Origin: Ekhidna lutea
GTDB lineage: Bacteria > Bacteroidota > Bacteroidia > Cytophagales > Cyclobacteriaceae
Reading direction: 5' to 3'
DNA length: 64,000 bases
Assembly (NCBI RefSeq): GCF_900188325.1
Contig: NZ_FZPD01000001.1
Location: forward strand, 744,001-808,000
Below the pieces are notes generated by a model that had not been told where the DNA came from, made no database searches, and worked only from the letters and a program-made list of their open reading frames with translations. The translations under genes and the position numbers were made by a program. This document shows, piece after piece, positions 33,413-42,182 of the stretch (position 1 is the first letter of the stretch; each line of letters starts with the position of its first letter).

Positions 33413-35503
33413 ATGAAAAAAGGTGTTTTTGCAATTTCCTTTCTTTTAGGCGTTAGCAGCATAATAGCACAAGAAAGACCTAATATAATTTTATTTTATA
33501 TTGATGATTTAAACTTTAACCATCTCTCATATTTCGGAGGAGATGTGTATACCCCAACGATAGATTCTTTGTTTGAAAATGGAATAGTTTTTGAAAAAGG
33601 ATATGTCACCTCTGCAGTATGCACCCCAAGTAGATACACGCTTCTTACAGGAAAATATGCTTCTAAATCGAATAATTTAAGAAGCAAAACCTTGGAAGGA
33701 GAAATTCCGAATGTAGGATTTACTACACAGCTTCAAATGGATCAGACCTGGGTTTCAGAGCTTTCCAACTCTGGTTATCACACAGGAATGGTTGGGAAAT
33801 GGCATCTAGGATTCAAAGATCCTTACATTATAGATAAAGATGCAAATCCAAGTGATAGTGCTGTATTGAGCCAACTCGCTTTTAATTATTCTGAACTTCA
33901 GAACAGCATTATGTCTTATGGATTTGATGAAGTTGGAGCAGCTTATAAAGCTAATCTTGGCGCCTTAAATCCAAAAAATTTAAGAAACCACAATGTTGAA
34001 TGGATAAGTAAGGAAGGCATTGAGTTTATTGATCGAAATAAGGATTCTCCATTTTTTTTATACTATTCTTCCACGGTTCCTCATGGGCCTGACCCGTATA
34101 AAAGTTTAATTAGAGATAGATTTATTACAGCTTTAGGGATTTCAAATTCAATTCCATCATTTGTTCCTATGATGCTGAGTAGGGATAGCATACTAAGTCT
34201 TGTTAGCTCTTTGAATAGAGAACAGCCATACATGACCTGGCTTGATGAGGGAATTAGAGTTATTATTGATAAGCTGAGACAGATCAATAAACTAGAAAAT
34301 ACAGCAATTATCTTTTTAAGTGATCATGGAATTAGGGGAAAAAATCATAATTACGAGAGTGCAAGAGTGCCATTTATGATTTCACATCCCTCTTTAAATA
34401 ATTCTCATTTAACAAAAAATCGAATAGCTGCTAACCTGGACATTGGACCAACTATTTTGGAATTAGCGGATATTCCTTACGATAAAGATAATTTTGATGG
34501 CGAAAGTCTTTTTAAACTCACTAATCCGAATTCTGAATGGCGAAATGATTTATTATTGGAAATAGGTTTTAGTCGAGCCCTTGTTACAGATGATGGATAT
34601 AAATATCTGACGGTTCGGTATACGGATGAACTAAATGATCTTGAAAAATCCGGCACTAAGTTTACACATTATGGCAGGGAATATATTGGCTCAAACACCC
34701 CATTGCTCTTTGAAGCTGATTCACTATTCCCAGCATATTTCGATAAGGATCAAGTATATGATCTCAATGCGGATTCTCTTGAGCAGAATAACATTTTCAA
34801 CAGGATTGAGTCGACAATTCTCAGGTCAAATCTGACTCACCGATTAAACTATCATTTGCTCGAACACTCTCAGATAGAGGGTGAATACAGTAAATATGGA
34901 AATAATGGCGAGAAATCATTGATTTCAATTAATGATGAGACTTCCAAATTAGAGCTTTTTCGTGCGTTTAGTGGGTATTTTGAAATTTCAGATAATATTC
35001 AATTCGCTGATAATTCGTATCTTCCAGATACGTTATATATAAATCTATCAATACCAAATAACGGGGCAATTGAAATTAATGAAGTAAATACTCCGGAATG
35101 GGCAGGATATCGCGTTAAAGGCCTGAAAGAAGGAAAAAAGCAAACAACTTTATTCTTCGAACTAATTAAACATTCAACACCTCGTGATACAGGTAATTTA
35201 ATGATTAATGTAAAGGTAAATAATCAGGTGTATCAATACAATCTAGCATTTGACTTTACACCATTATCTACTGGAGAGAATCCCGAAATTTTCCTTTTCC
35301 CAACGAATTCAACTAACTACATTAAAATTATGGGGCTTACTCAAAGAGATCACTTATTTGAAGTAATTGATTTATCCGGTAAAGTATTAATTGAAGGTGG
35401 AGTTACTAATATGTCCAATGAAATTTCAATAGAGTCACTGAAGCATGGCGTTTATATACTTAAGGTTGATAATGAAGTTATTGGTAAGGTTATTAAGAAT
35501 TAA
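33413..35503 (+). CDS. Secreted Cys-type sulfatase with T9SS sorting domain
   Basis: 696 residues from ATG 33413, which starts the signal peptide (MKKGVFAISFLLGVSSIIAQ). An N-terminal extension to 33383 is not needed. The catalytic Cys is in CTPSRYTLLTG (Cys to be converted to formylglycine), metal ligands in IDDLNFNHLSYFGG, and LSDHGIRGKNHNYES plus GKWHLG complete the site. The C-terminal part carries a beta domain and a T9SS sorting domain (GVYILKVDNEVIGKVIKN). It cleaves a sulfate ester, probably of an algal polysaccharide. The next gene encodes the FGE it needs. Confidence 0.92.
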   Translation: MKKGVFAISFLLGVSSIIAQERPNIILFYIDDLNFNHLSYFGGDVYTPTIDSLFENGIVFEKGYVTSAVCTPSRYTLLTGKYASKSNNLRSKTLEGEIPNVGFTTQLQMDQTWVSELSNSGYHTGMVGKWHLGFKDPYIIDKDANPSDSAVLSQLAFNYSELQNSIMSYGFDEVGAAYKANLGALNPKNLRNHNVEWISKEGIEFIDRNKDSPFFLYYSSTVPHGPDPYKSLIRDRFITALGISNSIPSFVPMMLSRDSILSLVSSLNREQPYMTWLDEGIRVIIDKLRQINKLENTAIIFLSDHGIRGKNHNYESARVPFMISHPSLNNSHLTKNRIAANLDIGPTILELADIPYDKDNFDGESLFKLTNPNSEWRNDLLLEIGFSRALVTDDGYKYLTVRYTDELNDLEKSGTKFTHYGREYIGSNTPLLFEADSLFPAYFDKDQVYDLNADSLEQNNIFNRIESTILRSNLTHRLNYHLLEHSQIEGEYSKYGNNGEKSLISINDETSKLELFRAFSGYFEISDNIQFADNSYLPDTLYINLSIPNNGAIEINEVNTPEWAGYRVKGLKEGKKQTTLFFELIKHSTPRDTGNLMINVKVNNQVYQYNLAFDFTPLSTGENPEIFLFPTNSTNYIKIMGLTQRDHLFEVIDLSGKVLIEGGVTNMSNEISIESLKHGVYILKVDNEVIGKVIKN

Positions 35504-36521
35504 CTGTTTTTTGTCTGTTACTCTGTTTATCTCTTCTTGCTCAGGAAAGTCGGAGAAGACTAATCAAAGTCTTGAACAGTCTCCATTTGAGGGGATGGTT
35601 TTAATCCCGGAAGGAACTTTTATAATGGGAGGAACAAATAATGACGCTATGGAAGACGAACTCCCGCCTTTCAAGGTTAATGTTTCTGGGTTCTACATGG
35701 ATCAAACAGAAGTAACCAACGCACAATTTCTAGCTTTTGTAGAGGCTACAGGTTATATAACAGAGGCGGAGCGAGATATTGATTGGAATGAAATGCTTGA
35801 GCAATTACCAGAAGGGACATCAAAACCACCGGATTCATTATTAAAGGCTGGATCTCTTGTTTTCGCTACAACAGATGGCCCGGTAAATCTTAGAGATTAC
35901 TCCAAGTGGTGGAAATGGACAGTAGGCGCATGTTGGAAACACCCTGAGGGACCAGAATCCTCAATTGAAAATCGAATGGATCATCCAGTCGTGCATGTCT
36001 CCTGGAATGATGCACAAGCATTTGCTAAATGGGCTGGAAAGCGATTACCAACAGAAGCTGAATGGGAATGGGCGGCTATGGGAGGGTTGCAGAACCCAAT
36101 TTACCCGTGGGGTAATAAATCAGTAAATCAAGCCTCAGATCAAGCAAATTTCTGGCAGGGATTATTCCCATATCACAATAGTGAGAAGGATGGTTTTTTT
36201 GGGACAGCACCTGTGAAGTCATTTCCACCAAATGGCTATGGGCTATATGATATGGCCGGTAACGTGTGGGAATGGTGTCAGGATAAGTACCGGTTTGATG
36301 TTTACAGTCAATACAAGAAAAAGGCAATTATTGAGAATCCAACCGGGCCCGAAACCTCTTTAGATCCTGAAGATCCTTTTGTTGAAAAGTACGCTATGCG
36401 AGGAGGTTCGTTTCTATGCAATGATAGCTATTGCAGTGGCTACCGCGTATCCAGAAGAATGAAATCAAGTAAAGATTCAGGCTTCAATCATACAGGCTTT
36501 AGATGTGTTAAAGATATCTAG
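35472..36521 (+). CDS. Formylglycine-generating enzyme, predicted lipoprotein (sulfatase activator)
   Basis: 349 residues from ATG 35472, which overlaps the sulfatase end by 32 bases and gives a lipobox (LFISSC). Motifs are MVLIPEGTFIMGG, WNDAQAFAKWAGKRLPTEAEW, NVWEWCQDKY and MRGGSFLCNDSYCSGYRVS. The two catalytic cysteines (in LCNDSYC) match the copper-dependent FGE pair. It oxidises the sulfatase Cys to formylglycine. As a lipoprotein it would act in the periplasm before or during T9SS export. Confidence 0.92.
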   Translation: MKLLVRLLRINCFLSVTLFISSCSGKSEKTNQSLEQSPFEGMVLIPEGTFIMGGTNNDAMEDELPPFKVNVSGFYMDQTEVTNAQFLAFVEATGYITEAERDIDWNEMLEQLPEGTSKPPDSLLKAGSLVFATTDGPVNLRDYSKWWKWTVGACWKHPEGPESSIENRMDHPVVHVSWNDAQAFAKWAGKRLPTEAEWEWAAMGGLQNPIYPWGNKSVNQASDQANFWQGLFPYHNSEKDGFFGTAPVKSFPPNGYGLYDMAGNVWEWCQDKYRFDVYSQYKKKAIIENPTGPETSLDPEDPFVEKYAMRGGSFLCNDSYCSGYRVSRRMKSSKDSGFNHTGFRCVKDI

Positions 36522-36574
36522 CATCATTGTTAAAGGAGTTATCAAGAAGGGGATTTCGATTGGTATCCTGTTAT

Positions 36575-37138
36575 TTATTTTGAGCTTAAGACGAACCCAA
36601 ATTCAAATTCTCCAGCAAACGTGAAGCTGTCTTTAATGTACTTTCCAGTTTTGAAACCGGGACCTATGCTCAACCCCAAGTGGATGCCGCTTGCATAGTT
36701 TCGTTGAATTCCCCAGACTGGACCTACGGTTAGGATATTGGTGTTTTCTAAAAAAGCCGTTGCTTCAGTCAGATTATCTGGTTCTCCAAAAGGCTCTAGC
36801 ATGTAGGAAGCATAAATGCCTATATAATTGCCAGAGTTATTTTGCAAGTTACTTTTTCGAACATTTTTTCTTTGGTAGTAGTTTCTGACTGAGCTTGTAA
36901 AGTAAGGGGCGGCAATGAATGCTGTTTCCGTCCCACCTCCTTGCCTTGCGGCGAATTCAAAAGCATATGCAATTCCTGCACTTGAAGTAAATGATTTATT
37001 ATCATCAATCTTTCCTTCGTAAGAAAGTGAAAGTGGTGCAATATTGATGTTTAATTGGTTTTTAGATAGAGAAACCCTTTCCTGAGAGCTTGCGATTCCC
37101 GTTACCAATAGCAGGAAGATGATAAGTGAGTACTTCAT
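36575..37138 (-). CDS. Predicted outer-membrane beta-barrel protein of unknown function
   Basis: 187 residues with a signal peptide (MKYSLIIFLLLVTGIASSQ). Beta-strand-like alternation and glycines follow (NINIAPLSLSYEGKIDDNKS, FEFAARQGGGTETAFIAAPY), ending in strands up to FAGEFEFGFVLSSK. No family motif was recognised. It sits 15 bases downstream of tRNA-Ala on the same strand, so it could be transcribed by read-through from the tRNA. An OmpW-like or beta-barrel fold is a guess. Confidence 0.6.
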   Translation of the reverse strand: MKYSLIIFLLLVTGIASSQERVSLSKNQLNINIAPLSLSYEGKIDDNKSFTSSAGIAYAFEFAARQGGGTETAFIAAPYFTSSVRNYYQRKNVRKSNLQNNSGNYIGIYASYMLEPFGEPDNLTEATAFLENTNILTVGPVWGIQRNYASGIHLGLSIGPGFKTGKYIKDSFTFAGEFEFGFVLSSK

Positions 37139-37153
37139 AGCAGGAAAAAAAAG

Positions 37154-37227
37154 TGGAGCTAGCCGGTCTCGAACCGGCGACCTCTACACTGCCAGTGTAG
37201 CGCTCTAGCCAACTGAGCTATAGCCCC
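37154..37227 (-). tRNA. tRNA-Ala (anticodon GGC)
   Basis: The minus strand folds into a complete cloverleaf: acceptor GGGGCTA/TAGCTCC, D arm AGCTCAGTTGGCTAGAGC, anticodon stem CTACA-CTGGCAG-TGTAG with anticodon GGC, and T arm GCCGG-TTCGAGA-CCGGC. CCA is not encoded. A T run follows the 3' end. Confidence 0.97.
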
Positions 37228-37252
37228 AAAAGATGAGCGAAAATAGTAAAAG

Positions 37253-37744
37253 CTATCTAATCACCCGCCTAAAATTCTTCACATTCTTCTTGTAGTAGTC
37301 AGCCAGCAGATTAGATTCTACAACCCCCTTGGAGGAGGAAGAGTGTACAAAGAGTATTTTATCCTTTCCAACATAAGTGATCATGCCACTGTGAAACCAT
37401 TTGCTGCCTTTTTTCTTGAATTTGAAGTAAACCAAATCTCCTTCCCGAATGCCTTCCCACCCGCGCTTCTTCCCTGTTTTGGATTGATCTTTTGCTGTTC
37501 GGGGCAGGTTTACGCCAATGGTTTTATAAGAATTATATATAAGGCCTGAACAATCTATTCCAGACCTGGACATACCTCCCCATTTATATGGTGTGCCAAT
37601 GTAAGACCTGCCAGTGGCTATCACAGATTCGATATTCTGCTTTCTTCTTTTCTTTTTCTTTTGTGCCGGAGCGGAAATAAAAATACCTGCTATCAATAAT
37701 GCCGATAGCAGGTATTTAATTAATGTTATTTGTTGATTTCTCAC
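37253..37744 (-). CDS. NlpC/P60 family endopeptidase, secreted
   Basis: 163 residues with a signal peptide from GTG 37744 (MRNQQITLIKYLLSALLIAG). The NlpC/P60 domain has the catalytic Cys in GIDCSGLIYNSY, His in FHSGMITYVG and a third polar residue in FVHSSSSKG. This enzyme cleaves peptide cross-links in peptidoglycan in the periplasm. Its start overlaps the dps stop (GTGA), so it is translated after dps on the same transcript. The basic spacer KKKKRRKQN precedes the domain. Confidence 0.9.
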   Translation of the reverse strand: MRNQQITLIKYLLSALLIAGIFISAPAQKKKKRRKQNIESVIATGRSYIGTPYKWGGMSRSGIDCSGLIYNSYKTIGVNLPRTAKDQSKTGKKRGWEGIREGDLVYFKFKKKGSKWFHSGMITYVGKDKILFVHSSSSKGVVESNLLADYYKKNVKNFRRVIR

Positions 37745-38181
37745 TTACCTAACCACGAATTAAACATCCATTGGGTTTTTTCTTGTGCGTTCACAAGCCC
37801 AATCATCATGTCTTCCGTCTCATTGTCTTCTGCCTCAACGGCCAATCCCTTCACTTTATTTTCCTGAGCAACTAAAGTGGTAAGATTACTAACAATCATT
37901 TTTACCAATTCCTCATCGTTAGATTCGTCTTTTACAGAGACGATCTTAGATTTCTCCAAGTATGTCTCTAATGTATGATCCGGCCGCCCACCAATAGTTA
38001 AAATTCGCTCAGCTATTTCATCAATGTTGGTCAATGCTTCAGTATAAAGTTCTTCAAATTTTGCATGAAGTTCAAAAAACCTTGGGCCTTTGATATTCCA
38101 ATGTGCACCTCTGGTATTTTGATAGTAAATATGAAAATCTGAAAGCAGCTGATTTAGTTCAGAGATTAATTGATTTGACAT
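37741..38181 (-). CDS. dps: Dps family DNA-protecting ferroxidase
   Basis: 146 residues. Dps/ferritin-like motifs are YYQNTRGAHWNIKGPRFFEL and FEELYTEALTNIDEIAERIL, with the conserved metal ligands His and Asp/Glu in these. Dps binds DNA and oxidises iron to limit damage. A 4-base overlap with the NlpC/P60 gene suggests one transcript. Upstream 51 bases separate it from the SAM methyltransferase gene, with a hairpin at 38216-38244 between. Confidence 0.93.
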   Translation of the reverse strand: MSNQLISELNQLLSDFHIYYQNTRGAHWNIKGPRFFELHAKFEELYTEALTNIDEIAERILTIGGRPDHTLETYLEKSKIVSVKDESNDEELVKMIVSNLTTLVAQENKVKGLAVEAEDNETEDMMIGLVNAQEKTQWMFNSWLGK

Positions 38182-38232
38182 GAATATTCTGTTTTTCTTA
38201 AATTATTGAATAAATCTCACCGGTTAATTCGG

Positions 38233-39003
38233 CTATTTGGTGAGTAAACAGAATAAATCAAGGTTTTGTTCGGATTGATCTTGTAAGCTAAAGTCATTCA
38301 CTGTGATTGATTTCACCAGTTCATCTCCTGTTGATTTTAGTTTATTTCTATTCATCCGATTGAGAATATCATATGGAATTCTGAGTAATCCAGCAGGCAA
38401 CTTATGCTGTAAGTCAAAGAAGTCATATCTCAGAATTTTTTGAACGGAAATTCTGTTTCTTTCATGGTATTCAAGTACTTTTTCATTCCCAGCAATTCCT
38501 TTCATCTCCACCTTTTTGAAATATTTTTCACATAGCGCTGAAAGTTCGTCACCGGTGTACTCCCGTTGATGCCACGGATTCCTGGAGAGTGTCATCTTTA
38601 TATTTGGAGTGGTTATTAGGGCTTTACCTCCAGGTTTTAACACACGATGTATCTCTTTAATAAAACCTTCATCATCTTTTACATGCTCAATCACCTGAAA
38701 AGTGACGATCGTATCGACCGAATTATCCTCAAATGGAAATGGTGGAAATACCCCACTTAAGAATCTGTAATCAGGATATTTTTCTTCCAGTCCCTCAATA
38801 ACCGTTTTAAGCTTATCTATTCCAATATATGAATCAGCCAATGGCGCCAACAATTCTACGCCTCGTCCTTCACCACATCCGAGCTCAAGTAAATCGCCAT
38901 TAATGTATGGTTTGGCAAGATGATAGGCAGATAATAGTCTTTGATGAATGACATTGTCCGATGGAATTTTATCTGACGCTATTTCAGTGGTATATACACT
39001 CAT
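38233..39003 (-). CDS. Class I SAM-dependent methyltransferase
   Basis: 256 residues. Motif I is DLLELGCGEGRGVELL, followed by YIGIDKL and a DNSVDTIVTFQVIEHVKDDE block with the usual acidic pair; the tail GGKALITTPN belongs to motif VI. The layout is a Methyltransf_11-type small-molecule or lipid methylase. The C-terminal end (QNLDLFCLLTK) is characteristic of an enzyme group seen next to glycan or quinone genes. The substrate cannot be named. It is divergent from the GWxTD gene (74 bases). Confidence 0.82.
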   Translation of the reverse strand: MSVYTTEIASDKIPSDNVIHQRLLSAYHLAKPYINGDLLELGCGEGRGVELLAPLADSYIGIDKLKTVIEGLEEKYPDYRFLSGVFPPFPFEDNSVDTIVTFQVIEHVKDDEGFIKEIHRVLKPGGKALITTPNIKMTLSRNPWHQREYTGDELSALCEKYFKKVEMKGIAGNEKVLEYHERNRISVQKILRYDFFDLQHKLPAGLLRIPYDILNRMNRNKLKSTGDELVKSITVNDFSLQDQSEQNLDLFCLLTK

Positions 39004-39076
39004 ACTAAGGGGGTGTTGTACGATTTTTGTTTAAAGAGCACAAAGAAAATCAATTATATAGCTAATTTGGATATCT

Positions 39077-40225
39077 ATGAGAAAGCAGTCTCTTTTAATA
39101 TTGATTTTTCTTTGGTTTTGGTGTTTTTCAACTGCTGCCATAAACTTTTCAAGAGTAAATGTTGCTTGGCAATATGACGTCTCTTTCGAGGTAAGAATGT
39201 CTCATCGAATAGTAAAGGTTGATGTTGGAAATAGAGTGTTTCTGGAGGTAAGAGCAGATTCATTATCGAAATGGAAATATGAATTTCTACTTCAGAAAGG
39301 ATACCAATCCGACAGCCATCGGCAGCTTGAAAAATTATCCATTGATACTTTACTTGATGTAAGTGGACAAGTGCTGATTCAGCTTGATTTGCCAGGCAAT
39401 ATCAATGAGAATTTGCTAGTGGTGAAATTTTCCCAACCGGACAACTTCTATTATTATGACATCAACCTAATGATAGGAACACTATCTTTTCCATCAATTT
39501 ATCCCGTAGATGAAAACGGCCTGCCTATTTTAGAAAATTACATTAATAGAACAAGCTCCTCGTGGGTGGGAAATGATAGTTTTCTAGCCATGCAATATGC
39601 TGATGATTTTGCGCAAGCCGATTTGCCTATGGCAGATATGAAACCGTTAGCTCCACAAGTGGATATGGATACTTCATATGTATTTAATAGTGAATCAAAC
39701 TTTAAAGAAGGTTACTTCTATGTTGTCCGGAGAGATTCACTTGCTACTACCGGAGTGACAATTTTACGTGTGCCACCATATTTCCCTGAATATAGGCAGC
39801 TATCAGAATTAATCGAATCCATGCTCTACTTAACCAGTGAACAGGAAAAGAGATCCATTCTCAGCGCCAGGAATCCGAGGGAGTCATTTGATTCTTTTTG
39901 GATGAATACTTACTCCACTAAATCACGTGCAAGAAATGCTATCCGCAAATACTATAATTGGATTGAATCAACTAATAGGCTTTTTACTGATTTTAAACCA
40001 GGGTGGAAAACCGATAGAGGCATGATTTATATAGGATATGGAGCTCCTGACGAAGTTTACAGAACAGAAAGTGCTGAGGAATGGTTCTATGATCAGGGAG
40101 CTGCTTTTGAGTTCACAATTATCTCCACTTTTTTTGCACCCAAAACTTACACACTTCGAAGAAACGGAGATTTGGGTGAGGGTTGGTTTTCACAAATAAC
40201 AGCAATCCGTCAGGGAATCAGATGA
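39077..40225 (+). CDS. GWxTD domain-containing protein
   Basis: 382 residues with a signal peptide (MRKQSLLILIFLWFWCFS). The defining GWKTDRGMIYIGYGAPDEVY lies near residue 310. An N-terminal beta-rich domain of about 200 residues is less clear. GWxTD proteins occur in Bacteroidota and neighbours; they are secreted and their role is unknown. The 3' end overlaps rlmB (ATGA), so it shares a transcript. Confidence 0.88.
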   Translation: MRKQSLLILIFLWFWCFSTAAINFSRVNVAWQYDVSFEVRMSHRIVKVDVGNRVFLEVRADSLSKWKYEFLLQKGYQSDSHRQLEKLSIDTLLDVSGQVLIQLDLPGNINENLLVVKFSQPDNFYYYDINLMIGTLSFPSIYPVDENGLPILENYINRTSSSWVGNDSFLAMQYADDFAQADLPMADMKPLAPQVDMDTSYVFNSESNFKEGYFYVVRRDSLATTGVTILRVPPYFPEYRQLSELIESMLYLTSEQEKRSILSARNPRESFDSFWMNTYSTKSRARNAIRKYYNWIESTNRLFTDFKPGWKTDRGMIYIGYGAPDEVYRTESAEEWFYDQGAAFEFTIISTFFAPKTYTLRRNGDLGEGWFSQITAIRQGIR

Positions 40226-40962
40226 ATAAAAAATCAGACATTATTTATGGTATTCGAACAGTCATAGAAGCTGTAAAATCGGGAAAGCATCTTGAACGTG
40301 TTTTTATTCAAAAAAACCTAAAGGGCGATTTGTATAAAGAATTGATGCTGGAATTACACCAGACTTCAACTCCCATTTCAAAAGTGCCGTCTGAGCGAAT
40401 TAATAAGTTTACAAAAAAGAACCACCAGGGTGTAGTTGCTTTAATGTCCCCTGTGCAATACCATACTTTGGAGCATCTAGTCCCTCAGCTGTTTGAAGAA
40501 GGGAAGAACCCACTAATATTGGTGCTTGATGAAATAACAGATATACGAAACTTTGGTGCAATAGCCAGGACTGCCGAGTGCCTGGGGGTAAATGGTATTG
40601 TGATACCTTCAAGAGGTGGCGCTCAGGTAAATGAAGATGCAGTTAAAACCTCTGCAGGGGCTTTTAATTACCTGCCCGTTTGTCGTGAGAAAAACTTGCA
40701 AGATGTTGTAAGGTACCTACAAGAATCAGGAATCAATGTAGTGGCCTGCTCTGAGAAAACAGATAAACTCTTGAGTGTGATGAACTTTACTATTCCAACA
40801 GCCATCATAATGGGATCTGAGGAAAATGGAATTTCACCCGAATTAATGTCATTGGCAAACGATATTGCTAAAGTGCCAATGTCTGGCTCTATTGAGTCGC
40901 TAAATGTTGGAGTAGCAGCAGGAATGGCACTTTATGAAGTGCAGAGACAAAGAGCTCTTTAA
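40222..40962 (+). CDS. rlmB: 23S rRNA/tRNA 2'-O-methyltransferase, SpoU family (RlmB)
   Basis: 246 residues from ATG 40222. SPOUT motifs are LDEITDIRNFGAIARTAECL (motif 1), AIIMGSEENGISPELM (motif 2) and VPMSGSIESLNVGVAAGMAL (motif 3), the knot fold for 2'-O-ribose methylation. The short N-terminal extension KKSDIIYGIRTVIEA is the typical substrate-binding L30e-like start. It overlaps the GWxTD gene by 4 bases and the convergent manC by 4 bases. Confidence 0.93.
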   Translation: MNKKSDIIYGIRTVIEAVKSGKHLERVFIQKNLKGDLYKELMLELHQTSTPISKVPSERINKFTKKNHQGVVALMSPVQYHTLEHLVPQLFEEGKNPLILVLDEITDIRNFGAIARTAECLGVNGIVIPSRGGAQVNEDAVKTSAGAFNYLPVCREKNLQDVVRYLQESGINVVACSEKTDKLLSVMNFTIPTAIIMGSEENGISPELMSLANDIAKVPMSGSIESLNVGVAAGMALYEVQRQRAL

Positions 40963-42035
40963 ATATATTTTTCCCCTTTCTCTGCTTTTACATCTGTAAT
41001 AAAGTCTCTAAATAAAGAAGAGTCTGCTTTTTTACATACTAGCAAAACATCATCAAAGTCAGCAACAAGCAAGCCCTCTACTCCTTGCACCACGGTCACT
41101 TTGTTTTTCTTCCCTTTGATGTAGTTGTCTTTACTATCATAGGTAATAACAGACCCCTCAATCACATTATCATTTGAATCCTTCTTCTTTATCTCATGTA
41201 GTGCGTTCCATGAGCCCAGGTCAGACCAGCCAAAATCTCCAGGAACAACATAAACATTTTCGGCTTTTTCCATTATGGCATAATCAATAGAAATATTTTT
41301 GCATTGACTATAAGCCTTTTTTATAAACGCTGACTCATTTTCTGTGTAATATTCACTTAACCCATCAGCAAAAAGACTTGCAATCTCCTCTTCATACTTT
41401 TCAAAGGCATTTATTATGGCATCAATAGACCATACGAAAATGCCGGAGTTCCAAAGAAAATCACCACTTTCAATGAATTTAGCAGCAAGATCAACTTCTG
41501 GCTTTTCAGTAAACGTTTTTACTTTTTTAACAGGAACACCAGGATCACTTAGGTATTGAATATATCCATACCCGGTCTCAGGCCTGTTTGGTCGGATGCC
41601 AATGGTAATCAGCTTATCCTCTATTGAAGCACTTTCTGTAGCCGTATTTATTACCTCCATGAACTCTTTTTCTTTGAAAATCGCATGATCAGAAGGGCTA
41701 ACAATAATTACCGCGTTAGGATCATTTTTCATGATCTTGTATGCCGCATACGCAATACAAGGTGCTGTGTTTCTCTTCTCAGTTTCTAGAAGTATTTGAT
41801 GATTTTCAAGCTCGGGAAGTTGATCCTGAATAAGATTTTCATATTTCTGGTTTGATACGACCCAAATTTTATCGTTCGATGTAACCTCCTTAAATCGATC
41901 AAATGTCATTTGCAACAATGACCTTCCAGTACCCAATACATCAAGAAATTGCTTGGGTTTTGCATCTCGACTATACGGCCAAAAGCGTGTTCCGCTCCCA
42001 CCAGCCATAATCACCACATAAATATTTGTACTCAT
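40959..42035 (-). CDS. manC: Mannose-1-phosphate guanylyltransferase
   Basis: 358 residues, single domain (no isomerase C-domain). The pyrophosphorylase signature MAGGSGTRFWPYSRDAKPKQ is at the N-terminus; FTEKP and GDFLWNSGIFVW follow. Makes GDP-mannose from mannose-1-phosphate and GTP for cell-surface glycans. The promoter on the minus strand has a -7 box at 42075-42082, about 40 bases before the start. Confidence 0.93.
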   Translation of the reverse strand: MSTNIYVVIMAGGSGTRFWPYSRDAKPKQFLDVLGTGRSLLQMTFDRFKEVTSNDKIWVVSNQKYENLIQDQLPELENHQILLETEKRNTAPCIAYAAYKIMKNDPNAVIIVSPSDHAIFKEKEFMEVINTATESASIEDKLITIGIRPNRPETGYGYIQYLSDPGVPVKKVKTFTEKPEVDLAAKFIESGDFLWNSGIFVWSIDAIINAFEKYEEEIASLFADGLSEYYTENESAFIKKAYSQCKNISIDYAIMEKAENVYVVPGDFGWSDLGSWNALHEIKKKDSNDNVIEGSVITYDSKDNYIKGKKNKVTVVQGVEGLLVADFDDVLLVCKKADSSLFRDFITDVKAEKGEKYI

Positions 42036-42074
42036 AAAAAATTAGAGAGAAATTCGCATTAAAAATAACCTTGG

Positions 42075-42082
42075 CAAATATA
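42075..42082 (-). promoter_or_regulatory. Bacteroidota -7 box (TATATTTG) for manC
   Basis: TATATTTG on the minus strand fits TAnnTTTG, 40 bases before the manC ATG. No good -33 was found. Confidence 0.35.
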
Positions 42083-42182
42083 GCTCTTCCCTTAGCGTTA
42101 CGAGAACGCACTTGCCCTAACGGACAATTTGTTTGCGATCAAGGTTTTGATTAACTTTTTACTTTACAACAACCCTGGAGAA

